64,000 nucleotides of DNA from assembly GCF_000317675.1 (NCBI RefSeq), contig NC_019776.1, forward strand, positions 2,356,001 through 2,420,000. The letters are read 5' to 3'. Source of the DNA: Cyanobacterium aponinum PCC 10605. GTDB taxonomy: Bacteria > Cyanobacteriota > Cyanobacteriia > Cyanobacteriales > Cyanobacteriaceae. The first letter of the stretch is position 1. Each line of letters begins with the position of its first letter. This document shows positions 43,114 through 50,755 of the stretch, piece by piece. The notes beneath the pieces were generated by a model. It did not search any database. It was given only the letters and a program-made list of their open reading frames with translations, and had not been told where the DNA came from. Both the position numbers and the translations under genes were made by a program.

Positions 43114-44523
43114 TTAAACAGCGACTTCAAAAGCAACTCCTTCTAAAACAAATTGAGGATAGTTGGCGAGAATACTATTTTTCTCTTCTTCTCCTACAAA
43201 TAAATATGTACCGGGTTGACTGGTATTTTGAAAACGGTAAATATCTTGTCCTAAATTAGCGTCTGCTCCATAAGTATAAAAAGCGATACCTTCTTCGATA
43301 AAGTTGGTATAGTTTTGACGAATATTACGACTTTCCTCCTCTGCCGCATAAAGATAAGTACCGGGTATATCCCTATTTTGAAAACGATTGAAACGAATTA
43401 ATTGATCTTGATTTTCATTTTCTGGTACATCTCCTGTCACACTGACTTTAAAACTCTGTCTGGCGGATTCTCCCAATAGATTGGTGGCTTTGATGGTAAT
43501 ATCCGTTTCTCCTGTCTTAATGGTATCTCCATTGGCTTGACTAGCGGTTTTGAAGGCTAATCCCTCTTCCTTAAAATTGCGGAAATTACTGAGAATACTT
43601 TGTCTTTCTTGCTCACCGACAAATAAATATGTACCGGGTAAATCTTGATTTTGGAAGCGATAGAGGGGAGTTTTTAAAGAGCTACCGTAATCTAAAATGA
43701 GGTTTCCTTGATTATCAAAACTAGCACTAACAACATCAGGATCAGTATTACTTTCTACAGTGAAGGTGAATTCGAGTACATTGTCAATGGTAATATTTTC
43801 AAAGCGGACAAATTGATTATCTTCGGTGAATGGATAAGAGGGATAGGGAAAATTAAAATCGTTGGCAATAGTATTATCATTAACGGGTAGGCGAGAAAAA
43901 AAAGTTGAAAATTGAGAAGAGGTGACTGGATTAATTACCGGCAAAGAAGTATTGGTAACGGGTAAAGATGCGATCGCGCCTACTGTATTCAAATCTTCTG
44001 GGGATAAAACTTGACCAAAAACAGTCAAACCACCACCACGGGTATCAAAATCAGGATTATCACCAACATTAAAAACCCATCGATTTCTGGCACTATTGGC
44101 TTCATCTGTTAGCTTATACATAGCAATCGTACCAGCTTTATTGGACCGTTGGGAGCTAAATTCATCCTCAATAGGTGCACTGGGAGTAATACGTTTAACT
44201 TCTAAATTCTCGACAGTATAAGCCCCCCCTAAAATATATTTGGATTGAGAAGTAGAAAAAGAACGATCAATGATGGAGTTGTTATAACTACCACCATCAA
44301 CGTAACTAGTAAAATTATTGACTGCAATGGGCGCGCCCTCTCCTGTTTGGTCAAATAAAACAATATTAATTTCACCACTACCTAAAGAATTATCCTCTAA
44401 ATTAAAATTAGCTACTTTTCCAGTGGTTAAAGGATCATCAAAATGATTCAATAAATTAATGGTAGTGCTACTGGTTTCAAGATTAAAAGATTGATCGCTA
44501 ATAGGAGTAATGTTAATTGTCAT
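43114..44523 (-). CDS. Cyclophilin-like protein with C-terminal YRF modules (degenerate active site)
   Basis: 469 residues. A cyclophilin-type peptidyl-prolyl isomerase domain (about 45-205, with GEINIVLFDQTGEGAPIAVN and GLTVFGQVL) is followed by linker beta domains and three ~45-residue modules: one at about 285-330 and two at the end (YRFQNTSQPGTYLFVGEEEK ... EGVAFEVAV). Key cyclophilin residues differ from consensus: IIDRSF replaces the IIHRSV of its neighbour and YILGG the FVIQGG, and RWVF replaces QWFF. Catalysis is therefore doubtful. There is no signal peptide. Its neighbour at 44591 is a tandem paralogue with the normal residues, 67 bp away. The terminal modules match those of the giant protein at 18 kb; their role (surface or matrix binding) is inference. 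Confidence 0.8.
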   Translation of the reverse strand: MTINITPISDQSFNLETSSTTINLLNHFDDPLTTGKVANFNLEDNSLGSGEINIVLFDQTGEGAPIAVNNFTSYVDGGSYNNSIIDRSFSTSQSKYILGGAYTVENLEVKRITPSAPIEDEFSSQRSNKAGTIAMYKLTDEANSARNRWVFNVGDNPDFDTRGGGLTVFGQVLSPEDLNTVGAIASLPVTNTSLPVINPVTSSQFSTFFSRLPVNDNTIANDFNFPYPSYPFTEDNQFVRFENITIDNVLEFTFTVESNTDPDVVSASFDNQGNLILDYGSSLKTPLYRFQNQDLPGTYLFVGEQERQSILSNFRNFKEEGLAFKTASQANGDTIKTGETDITIKATNLLGESARQSFKVSVTGDVPENENQDQLIRFNRFQNRDIPGTYLYAAEEESRNIRQNYTNFIEEGIAFYTYGADANLGQDIYRFQNTSQPGTYLFVGEEEKNSILANYPQFVLEGVAFEVAV

Positions 44524-44590
44524 GGGTGTCTTGTATGATAACTCGTGAGAATATAGATTAACTACTCATCATCATACAAGAGTTTTGCCT

Positions 44591-45955
44591 CTAAATTGCT
44601 ACTTCAAAAGCAACCCCTTCTAAAACAAATTGAGGATAGTTAGCAAGAATACTATTTTTCTCCTCTTCCCCTACAAATAAATATGTACCGGGTTGACTCG
44701 TATTTTGAAAACGGTAAATATCTTGTCCTAAATTAGCATCTGCTCCATAAGTATAAAAAGCGATACCTTCTTCAATAAAATTGGTATAGTTTTGACGAAT
44801 ATTACGACTTTCTTCCTCTGCCGCATAAAGATAAGTACCGGGTATATCTCTATTTTGAAAACGATTGAAACGAATTAATTGATCTTGATTTTCATTTTCT
44901 GGTATATTCCCTGTCACGTTGATATTAAAAGTATCTCTAACAGATTCTCCCAAAAGATTGGTGGCTTTGATGGTAATATCTGTTTCCCCTGTTGCAATAG
45001 TATCTCCATCGGCTTGACTAGCGGTTTTGAAAGCTAATCCTTCTTCCTTAAAATTGCGGAAATTACGGAGAATATTCTGTCTTTCTTCTTCTCCCACAAA
45101 TAAATATGTGCCGGGTAAATCTTGGTTTTGGAAGCGATAGAGGGGAGTTTTGAAAAAGCTACCGTAGTCTAAAATGAGGTTTCCCTCAGTGTCAATAGTG
45201 GCGGTGACAACTTCAGGGTTAGTATTTCTTTCTACGGTAAAAGTTAATTCAGCTACATCTTGAACCGTAATACTTTCAAAACGAATAAAGTCTTCATCTT
45301 GATTGAGGCTAGGATTATTAACATCAACATTTTTCGGATTAACAGGTAATGTATTAAAAGCAGAATTTAGACTAGAAGCATTTACCACTGGCAAAGATGC
45401 GATCGCATCTACAGTATTCAAATCTCTTTGAGATAAAACCTGTCCAAAAACCGTAAACCCACCATTTTGATTATCTAAATTACCAGAATTATCCCCCAAA
45501 TTAAAAAACCATTGACTTGTAGCGCTATTGGGGTCATCTCCCAGCTTTGCCATGGCAATTGTACCCCTAACATTAGAACGCTCTTCACTAAATTCATTCT
45601 GAATTGGAGAATTTGTCGGCACACGATTAAGAGTCAAGTTATTGACAGTAAAACCTCCTCCTTGAATGACGAAAGGAGTAGGGGTAACTACGGAACGATG
45701 AATAATAGAGTAATCATAGCGACCACCATTGACATAATTGATAAAATTATTGACAGTAATTGGGGCTCCTTCTCCCGTTTGGTCAAATAAAACAATATTG
45801 ATTTCTCCATTACCAATGGAATTATCTGTCAAATTAAAATTGGCGACTTTTCCTGTAGTAAAAGGATCGTCAAAATTATCAAATAAATTAACAACCGTTC
45901 TAATATTGCTAATATCAACGGATATATTATCAATAGGATCAATATTAATAGTCAT
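44591..45955 (-). CDS. Cyclophilin-type peptidyl-prolyl isomerase with C-terminal YRF modules
   Basis: 454 residues with the same layout as the gene at 43114. Here the isomerase domain keeps the family pattern: HRSV with the catalytic Arg, FVIQGGGFT, GTIAMAKLGDDPNSATSQWF and NGGFTVFGQVL. It should catalyse cis/trans isomerisation of Xaa-Pro bonds. One YRFQNQDLPGTYLFVGEEER module is internal and two more form the C-terminus. The last ~105 residues are the same as in the paralogue except for the final residue, while the isomerase domains differ widely, which suggests gene conversion of the 3' ends. No signal peptide; if exported, a non-Sec route is needed. Upstream, the start MTINIDPIDN is well placed. 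Confidence 0.85.
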   Translation of the reverse strand: MTINIDPIDNISVDISNIRTVVNLFDNFDDPFTTGKVANFNLTDNSIGNGEINIVLFDQTGEGAPITVNNFINYVNGGRYDYSIIHRSVVTPTPFVIQGGGFTVNNLTLNRVPTNSPIQNEFSEERSNVRGTIAMAKLGDDPNSATSQWFFNLGDNSGNLDNQNGGFTVFGQVLSQRDLNTVDAIASLPVVNASSLNSAFNTLPVNPKNVDVNNPSLNQDEDFIRFESITVQDVAELTFTVERNTNPEVVTATIDTEGNLILDYGSFFKTPLYRFQNQDLPGTYLFVGEEERQNILRNFRNFKEEGLAFKTASQADGDTIATGETDITIKATNLLGESVRDTFNINVTGNIPENENQDQLIRFNRFQNRDIPGTYLYAAEEESRNIRQNYTNFIEEGIAFYTYGADANLGQDIYRFQNTSQPGTYLFVGEEEKNSILANYPQFVLEGVAFEVAI

Positions 45956-46126
45956 AAATCAAAATAATGGTAATCTTGTTAAATTTAAGTTTAATTTACC
46001 ATTGATTTTTGTTTCCCCCAATTTTATATCGAATTGTAAAAGACCGATATTTTTAATGGCTAGTAGGGGTTGAATATTATTCAACCCGTGAGAGGATTAG
46101 TATTTATTTTGTAAATAAATGAAATT

Positions 46127-46897
46127 TTAAGAAAACAATTCTGAACCAACAACCATCTCTGTTGCTTTACCATTAGCTTCCATCTTCAAGTCATGAATAT
46201 TGCGACTCATTTCTCTGGCTTGATGATAGCTGTCTATATCACCCTGTTCAAAATATAATAATGCCGCTTTGCGCAAGTCATCCACTGCTTTTTGTTTCAT
46301 ATTACTATCGAGATATAAAACCCCTCTTTTATGGTAGGCTTTTGCCATATTCCCATCTCGTTTAATGGCTTCGGTGTAATCTTCGATCGCACCTGTTATA
46401 TTACCTAATTTTTCATAACCCACACCCCGTTGATAAAAGAAATCAGCAGAATCAGCATTATTACGCAATTCTTGGGAAAGATTTTCCACTTCTTTGAGAT
46501 TGCTAACAACATTATTTAATTCTTGATGTTGTAAATCTAGGCGTTTAATCTCTTGAGCAATGTCTGCTTTTTGACTATTAAGAAGTTCTTGAATAGAATG
46601 CTGTAGCCTTTCCATGCTTGTGCCTAAATCCGCTTTATAATCCATCAAAGTTTGATTTAATTCAACGTGATTGCTCTCAATTTTTTGAGTTAGTTCATTA
46701 ATAGTTTCCTGTTGTTGATTGTAGGCATTTACCAATCCCTCATACTGTTGTTTACGACTAAATACATTACAACCTACCCCCACCGTTAAACCAGCAGAAG
46801 CATAAGCCACGTTAGCTGTTGCAATAGATGCGATCGCACCTACCGCCGAAATACCTAAGCCTACATAGCCGAGAATGTCTTGTTGTTTTTCCATCAT
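46127..46897 (-). CDS. TPR membrane protein, Slr0151-like
   Basis: 256 residues: an N-terminal hydrophobic segment (about 9-45, DILGYVGLGISAVGAIASIA and beyond), a long coiled coil (about 50-150) and two TPR units (about 150-215, [26 protein letters not shown] and AYHKRGVLYLDSNMKQKAV). This matches Slr0151 of Synechocystis, a thylakoid/plasma-membrane TPR protein tied to photosystem II assembly and repair. It is the last gene of a seven-gene same-strand set running from 50475. The start could be the first or second Met (MMEKQQD). In Synechocystis a second ferredoxin (slr0150) precedes this gene and a Ser/Thr kinase (slr0152) follows it; both are missing here. Confidence 0.8.
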   Translation of the reverse strand: MMEKQQDILGYVGLGISAVGAIASIATANVAYASAGLTVGVGCNVFSRKQQYEGLVNAYNQQQETINELTQKIESNHVELNQTLMDYKADLGTSMERLQHSIQELLNSQKADIAQEIKRLDLQHQELNNVVSNLKEVENLSQELRNNADSADFFYQRGVGYEKLGNITGAIEDYTEAIKRDGNMAKAYHKRGVLYLDSNMKQKAVDDLRKAALLYFEQGDIDSYHQAREMSRNIHDLKMEANGKATEMVVGSELFS

Positions 46898-47026
46898 GAT
46901 TAAATAAATACTCCATTGAGATAGTTAATAGTTAATAGAGGAAAATAATCTAATTATTGCCCTTTTCCCAAATTCATCTTTTCTTTTCCCTCGCACCACC
47001 AAAAAACGGAAATACCTTCTGACTGA

Positions 47027-47479
47027 CTAAACCAAAACTGCACAATTAAGCTCAAATGCAGGGATCGCATATTTAGCTTCTTCAGGCGTAAGAAACTCAG
47101 GTACAACCTTCAATAACAAATCATAGGTTTCAATATTATCATCAGTAAAATTATAGGCACGGGAAATAGTTTGAAACCATAACAACATATTCGTGCGTAA
47201 TCTTTCCATGTCATCAAATAATAAAGCAGTGGCACTGTAACGCAATAAATCCACCATATCTCTTAAACAAGTGACATAATAGTCTTTCCAGTTAGGATGA
47301 AGTTTTTGTTTTTCTTCTTTGACGCGATCGCAAATTGCCTGAGCATTATCTCTAATTTTAATATAAGCACTCATTCTTAACTGATGAGAATCGAGATAAT
47401 CTTCTAAAAACTGTAGCTCATAATCTTGAGCATAACGTCCATCCACTTCTAAAGTTAAATCAGAAAATTGTCTTAACAT
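47027..47479 (-). CDS. Phycobiliprotein-fold protein, Slr0149-like
   Basis: 150 residues, all-helical, the size of a phycobiliprotein subunit. The segment CLRDMVDLLRYSATALLFDD (71-90) lines up with the beta-phycocyanin chromophore site (C-L-R-D-x4-LRY-x3-ALL-x2-D), with Cys71 at the bilin-attachment position, Arg73 at the propionate contact and Asp74 at the pyrrole-nitrogen contact. It corresponds to Slr0149 in the operon linked to photosystem II assembly. Whether it carries a bilin is not known to me; lyase-independent or non-binding states are both possible. Located 30 bp after the [2Fe-2S] protein gene. Confidence 0.75.
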   Translation of the reverse strand: MLRQFSDLTLEVDGRYAQDYELQFLEDYLDSHQLRMSAYIKIRDNAQAICDRVKEEKQKLHPNWKDYYVTCLRDMVDLLRYSATALLFDDMERLRTNMLLWFQTISRAYNFTDDNIETYDLLLKVVPEFLTPEEAKYAIPAFELNCAVLV

Positions 47480-47509
47480 AATCTAAAACTCCCTTATTGA
47501 TTAAATAAA

Positions 47510-47995
47510 TTAAATAGCATCAACACTTTGAGCTAAATATTTAGATACTTCACCCTTAGTATCACTCAATTGAGTAATCATCGAGCGAGTAATTAACTTA
47601 CCTTCCTCCACTAAAATCTTCCCAGAAATAGGATGAAGGATATTTTGCTGAGCTCTTCTACCAATCAAAGACTCAACATCATCAATCTGACTTAAATACA
47701 TCCCCGAAGGAAGTTCCACCACAACCCCATCTCCAATCACCCTCGCTTGACAAGCTAAACGGGAATTCATCTTACAAGTGGTAATAACTTCTAAAGTTCT
47801 TTTTTCCCGACGATTGAGAGGAGAAAGACTTTCCATCCCTTCTTTGATATAAACATGACAAGTAGAACACATTCCCCTACCGCCACATTCTTGCATGACA
47901 TTTAATTCATTTTTCAGTAAACCCGACAAAAGATTATCGTTAGTTTTAATTGCCGTTTCTTTCCCAAGAGGGTCTAATCTAATCGTTTTTGCCAT
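47510..47995 (-). CDS. [2Fe-2S] ferredoxin-domain protein, Slr0148-like
   Basis: 161 residues. The N-terminal ~95 form a plant-type [2Fe-2S] fold with four cluster cysteines: C-GGRGM-C-ST-C (37, 43, 46) and the fourth in RLACQARV (about 81). The C-terminal ~65 residues (QIDDVESLIGRRAQQNILHP onward) are an extension not found in photosynthetic PetF. In Synechocystis this position is slr0148, next to the PetF-like slr0150, which is absent here. The extension and the low acidity suggest a partner other than FNR. A redox or assembly role with the neighbouring V4R and phycobiliprotein-fold proteins is inference. Confidence 0.85.
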   Translation of the reverse strand: MAKTIRLDPLGKETAIKTNDNLLSGLLKNELNVMQECGGRGMCSTCHVYIKEGMESLSPLNRREKRTLEVITTCKMNSRLACQARVIGDGVVVELPSGMYLSQIDDVESLIGRRAQQNILHPISGKILVEEGKLITRSMITQLSDTKGEVSKYLAQSVDAI

Positions 47996-48076
47996 TATCC
48001 TTACCTTAAATAATCTACTACTACCTTCAGGTTAACTGATATATGAACGAGAAATAAACTTGATTTTCAATCACTT

Positions 48077-48748
48077 TTAAGCCTCAGATGAACCGCTACA
48101 AAGTAAATTGATTACCATTTCATGATCATGCCCTTCCTCTAACCACGCTTTTGCAGACTTCATTCTTTCATTTAAACCAATAATGAAATAGTTAGCACTT
48201 GCACCCATAGACTCACAGGAAGTTTGCAGAGCCAATAAATCCTCTCCTGTTAATTGGCTAAAGAAAGAGGTTAAAATACCTGCTTCAGGTTGACAAGCGA
48301 AACCTTCACCTTGGGGGGCGGCTTGGGCAAAAGGAGAATTAACCGTATTAACCACGATAAAACCTTGAGAATAATAGTCAAAATTAAACTCAATCACTCC
48401 CCAACCGTGAGTTTTCCAACATTGTTTTAAACAACTCAAAAACTCCACCATTTCCATTTGTGCCAAAGGAGTTTCATAATATTCACTCACCTCTTGCAAA
48501 AAACGACGATAAAAACTTTTACCCCACCATTTCCCGCAATTGTAAAGCACTAAACCTGACGCTTGTCCTAATTCTTCATTTAAACCCTCATAAACCCCCT
48601 GTAAAAAAACTTCTGGCAAAGCAATTAAACGAGAGCCTAAACGAGTTTCAAGCAACCCTAACTCAAAATCTCCCTGCACATAGGCTGAAGGAGCGAAATA
48701 ATTACCTTTTAAAGGTTTTTCTCTGACTAAATCCGCTACAGAAATCAT
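48077..48748 (-). CDS. V4R-domain protein, Slr0147-like
   Basis: 223 residues with a 4-vinyl-reductase (V4R) type domain in the C-terminal half, recognised by GEGFACQPEAGILTSFFSQL and the terminal TSCESMGASANYFIIGLNERM. V4R domains bind small hydrophobic or tetrapyrrole-like ligands, as in BchJ-type proteins of bacteriochlorophyll synthesis. Only the first Cys of the C-x2-MG-x3-C pattern is kept; the second is Asn. The paralogue at 49759 has both. It is the fourth gene of the Slr0144-Slr0151-like set. Being soluble, a thylakoid-associated role in photosystem II or chlorophyll-protein assembly would depend on partners. The exact ligand is unknown. Confidence 0.8.
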   Translation of the reverse strand: MISVADLVREKPLKGNYFAPSAYVQGDFELGLLETRLGSRLIALPEVFLQGVYEGLNEELGQASGLVLYNCGKWWGKSFYRRFLQEVSEYYETPLAQMEMVEFLSCLKQCWKTHGWGVIEFNFDYYSQGFIVVNTVNSPFAQAAPQGEGFACQPEAGILTSFFSQLTGEDLLALQTSCESMGASANYFIIGLNERMKSAKAWLEEGHDHEMVINLLCSGSSEA

Positions 48749-48856
48749 TGATTTTTCCTCTTACTAAAGAATTTCTTAGAACAACTAAACTAGCTTGTAG
48801 TGAGGGCTTTAGCCCTTATTTCCACTGTTGCCTTTTCCCTTCTCTCACCAATCAAC

Positions 48857-49327
48857 CTAGATACAAACTGCTTCAGTAATATGACGTTGAGCTTGATCTA
48901 AAAATGGTTGGATATATTTAATACCGTCATCTTCTAATACATTTTCTAATTTTTTGATTAGTAAAGAATGTAAGTTTTCTGAGATGACTTGATATTCGTG
49001 GGCTTGAACAATATCCGTCAACCACTCTAATAAACGATGCTCTAAAAATTCAGGATTATTTAATAACATCGCCATCGCACCATAACGAGTAACTAATAAC
49101 CAGTGACGCACACAAGTTTCTATTTTGCGGGTCTTTTCTTGGGGGAGATTTTCCAATAACTTATCTGCTATTGCTTGAAAAATGCTAATTTCTTGATCTC
49201 TTAAAACTCGATAAACTGCTAATCTTTGTTTCAATGTCGAGACTTCTTGGGTTAATTTATCTAAGTCTGACTGTTGTAGATATTGATGTTCTGATTCGTG
49301 AATTAATGCCTGTAGTTCTGGATACAT
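48857..49327 (-). CDS. Phycobiliprotein-fold protein, Slr0146-like
   Basis: 156 residues, helical. The stretch TCVRHWLLVTRYGAMAMLLN (71-90) aligns with the phycobiliprotein chromophore loop: Cys72 at the attachment position and Arg74 at the propionate contact, but the usual Asp is His75. A 30-residue coiled-coil-like N-terminus replaces the normal X-Y helices. It is a paralogue of the protein at 47027, with the V4R and ferredoxin genes between the two. In the Synechocystis operon this place is slr0146. If it binds a tetrapyrrole, the His may change its ligation. The gene starts 9 bp after the preceding stop, so translation is coupled. Confidence 0.7.
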   Translation of the reverse strand: MYPELQALIHESEHQYLQQSDLDKLTQEVSTLKQRLAVYRVLRDQEISIFQAIADKLLENLPQEKTRKIETCVRHWLLVTRYGAMAMLLNNPEFLEHRLLEWLTDIVQAHEYQVISENLHSLLIKKLENVLEDDGIKYIQPFLDQAQRHITEAVCI

Positions 49328-49336
49328 AATTTTTCC

Positions 49337-49762
49337 TTATAACAAATCGGATAAATCTTTGACGTTAATTTGTCTTTTTTCAGGTTCAGATATTAGAGTT
49401 TGATCCATAGCCGGTATGGAAGCTATATTTAATTGTCTCTTTTTACCTTGCCCCTGCCATACCATACGCTGAAAAAACTCAGCAACAGTCATTTTCAAGG
49501 AGTAAACAGGTTTATAAGTACCTTGTTCTGATAGTTCCAATTCTTCTTCTGCGGAGATAGGCTTAGTAAAAACCTGCGTTTTGCCGGACCAATTATTGAG
49601 AGCAAAGAATTTTTCAACGGTAAAGTTTAATTCTGGTTTTAAAGACTCTTCTCCCGTAAAAACTTCCGAAGTAACTTCTTCGTCGAAGACTGGAATTTGT
49701 TTTAATCCCTGCCAATTTGCTCTTTGAAAGAAATCCTCAACGGTAGAGGTTGATAACATCAT
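49337..49762 (-). CDS. Small protein with three TVxxFFxxxxWxG repeats, Slr0145-like
   Basis: 141 residues containing three copies of a 13-residue motif: TVEDFFQRANWQG (7-19), TVEKFFALNNWSG (48-60) and TVAEFFQRMVWQG (92-104), separated by ~30 polar residues. Aromatic positions are strictly kept while spacers vary, as in a multivalent binding peptide. No known domain is visible, and there is no membrane segment. It overlaps the previous gene by 4 bp (ATGA), so the two are translationally coupled. The N-terminus of that V4R protein carries a fourth, weaker copy (TLEDFFHFDTNRG). It occupies the slr0145 place in the operon. Confidence 0.75.
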   Translation of the reverse strand: MMLSTSTVEDFFQRANWQGLKQIPVFDEEVTSEVFTGEESLKPELNFTVEKFFALNNWSGKTQVFTKPISAEEELELSEQGTYKPVYSLKMTVAEFFQRMVWQGQGKKRQLNIASIPAMDQTLISEPEKRQINVKDLSDLL

Positions 49763-50475
49763 TTGAGATATTCTCCATTAACTAATTTTTTCTGAATATC
49801 TTTAGCCCCCGCCCCCTCGTTTTGCCAAAATGTTGCCGCATCGATGCGATCTTGTTTTCCCAACAAAAATTTACAATAGGTTTCACCCATAGAATAGCAC
49901 TGAATTTCAATGCAGTTAAGGGGTTTATTGATAAAGCGACTAAAAAAACCAGCCATAAGACCGGCATAAATATGACAAACGGGTTTCCCCACATCTCCGA
50001 GGGTACGAGCGACGGCGGAATCGAAAATATTAACAAACATGAAGCCGTTTTTCTGTTCACTTAAGTCCACATCCCAGTTGCCCCATCCTTGAGTTGTAAA
50101 AGGCCACCACCATGCTTCTAAAACATAGAGTAAGTTCATGTCATGGATATTTTTAGGGTATTCGTATTCTTCTTGAAACCATTTTTCAAAAAATTCTGCG
50201 TCTCTAACACCCCATGCTTTACCGATGTTGTACATAACCACACTGGAGGCAGAACCGACTTCTTCTTCTAATCCTTCTATTAAACCAACGATAAAATCTT
50301 CGGTTACAAGAACGTTTCTGGACTCATTCCAATCGGTAATATCCCCCCTGTTGGTATCGAAATGAAAAAAGTCTTCCAAAGTGTAGTGATCGTGTTTTTT
50401 GGGATATTTACTCTTCCAGAGATTTTTGCTAATTTTCTCAACGATGCGATCGCTTTTTGTTGGTGTGAATGTCAT
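49759..50475 (-). CDS. V4R-domain protein, Slr0144-like
   Basis: 238 residues and the first gene of the set. After a ~60-residue N-terminal part with TLEDFFHFDTNRG (32-44), the V4R domain runs to the end. Landmarks are GSASSVVMYNIGKAWG and the ligand/metal region ...IQCYSMGETYCKFLLGKQDRI, which keeps both Cys of the C-x7-C pattern. V4R family proteins bind hydrocarbon or tetrapyrrole ligands. In Synechocystis the homologous gene slr0144 leads an operon described as being involved in photosystem II assembly. The 280-bp AT-rich region upstream, shared in tandem with the pentapeptide gene, is the likely promoter site. Confidence 0.85.
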   Translation of the reverse strand: MTFTPTKSDRIVEKISKNLWKSKYPKKHDHYTLEDFFHFDTNRGDITDWNESRNVLVTEDFIVGLIEGLEEEVGSASSVVMYNIGKAWGVRDAEFFEKWFQEEYEYPKNIHDMNLLYVLEAWWWPFTTQGWGNWDVDLSEQKNGFMFVNIFDSAVARTLGDVGKPVCHIYAGLMAGFFSRFINKPLNCIEIQCYSMGETYCKFLLGKQDRIDAATFWQNEGAGAKDIQKKLVNGEYLK

Positions 50476-50755
50476 GGGCTTTTATTTCCTCTAAAATAAA
50501 ATTTAATTAAGAGATTATTAATTAACTTCTAAAAGTGAAAGACTTAATTTGTCAAAATCCTAATCCTTTTCTTATTATGTTATTAGTAATTTTGATTTTT
50601 TGCTCACTTTTTTTAACAATCTTTTGATTTCTTAAATATTATTCATAATTGAATAAATAAAGATAAAATAAGCTGATTATATTTTTGAAAATGATCAACC
50701 TTTAAATAAGAAAAAAAATTTGAAATTATAGTTCTTTGCTACTTAGATAAATTAA

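Noticed and set aside
45738-46073. 111-codon plus-strand frame over the start of a cyclophilin gene
   Set aside because: It overlaps the N-terminal coding part of the 44591 gene and has no recognisable features.
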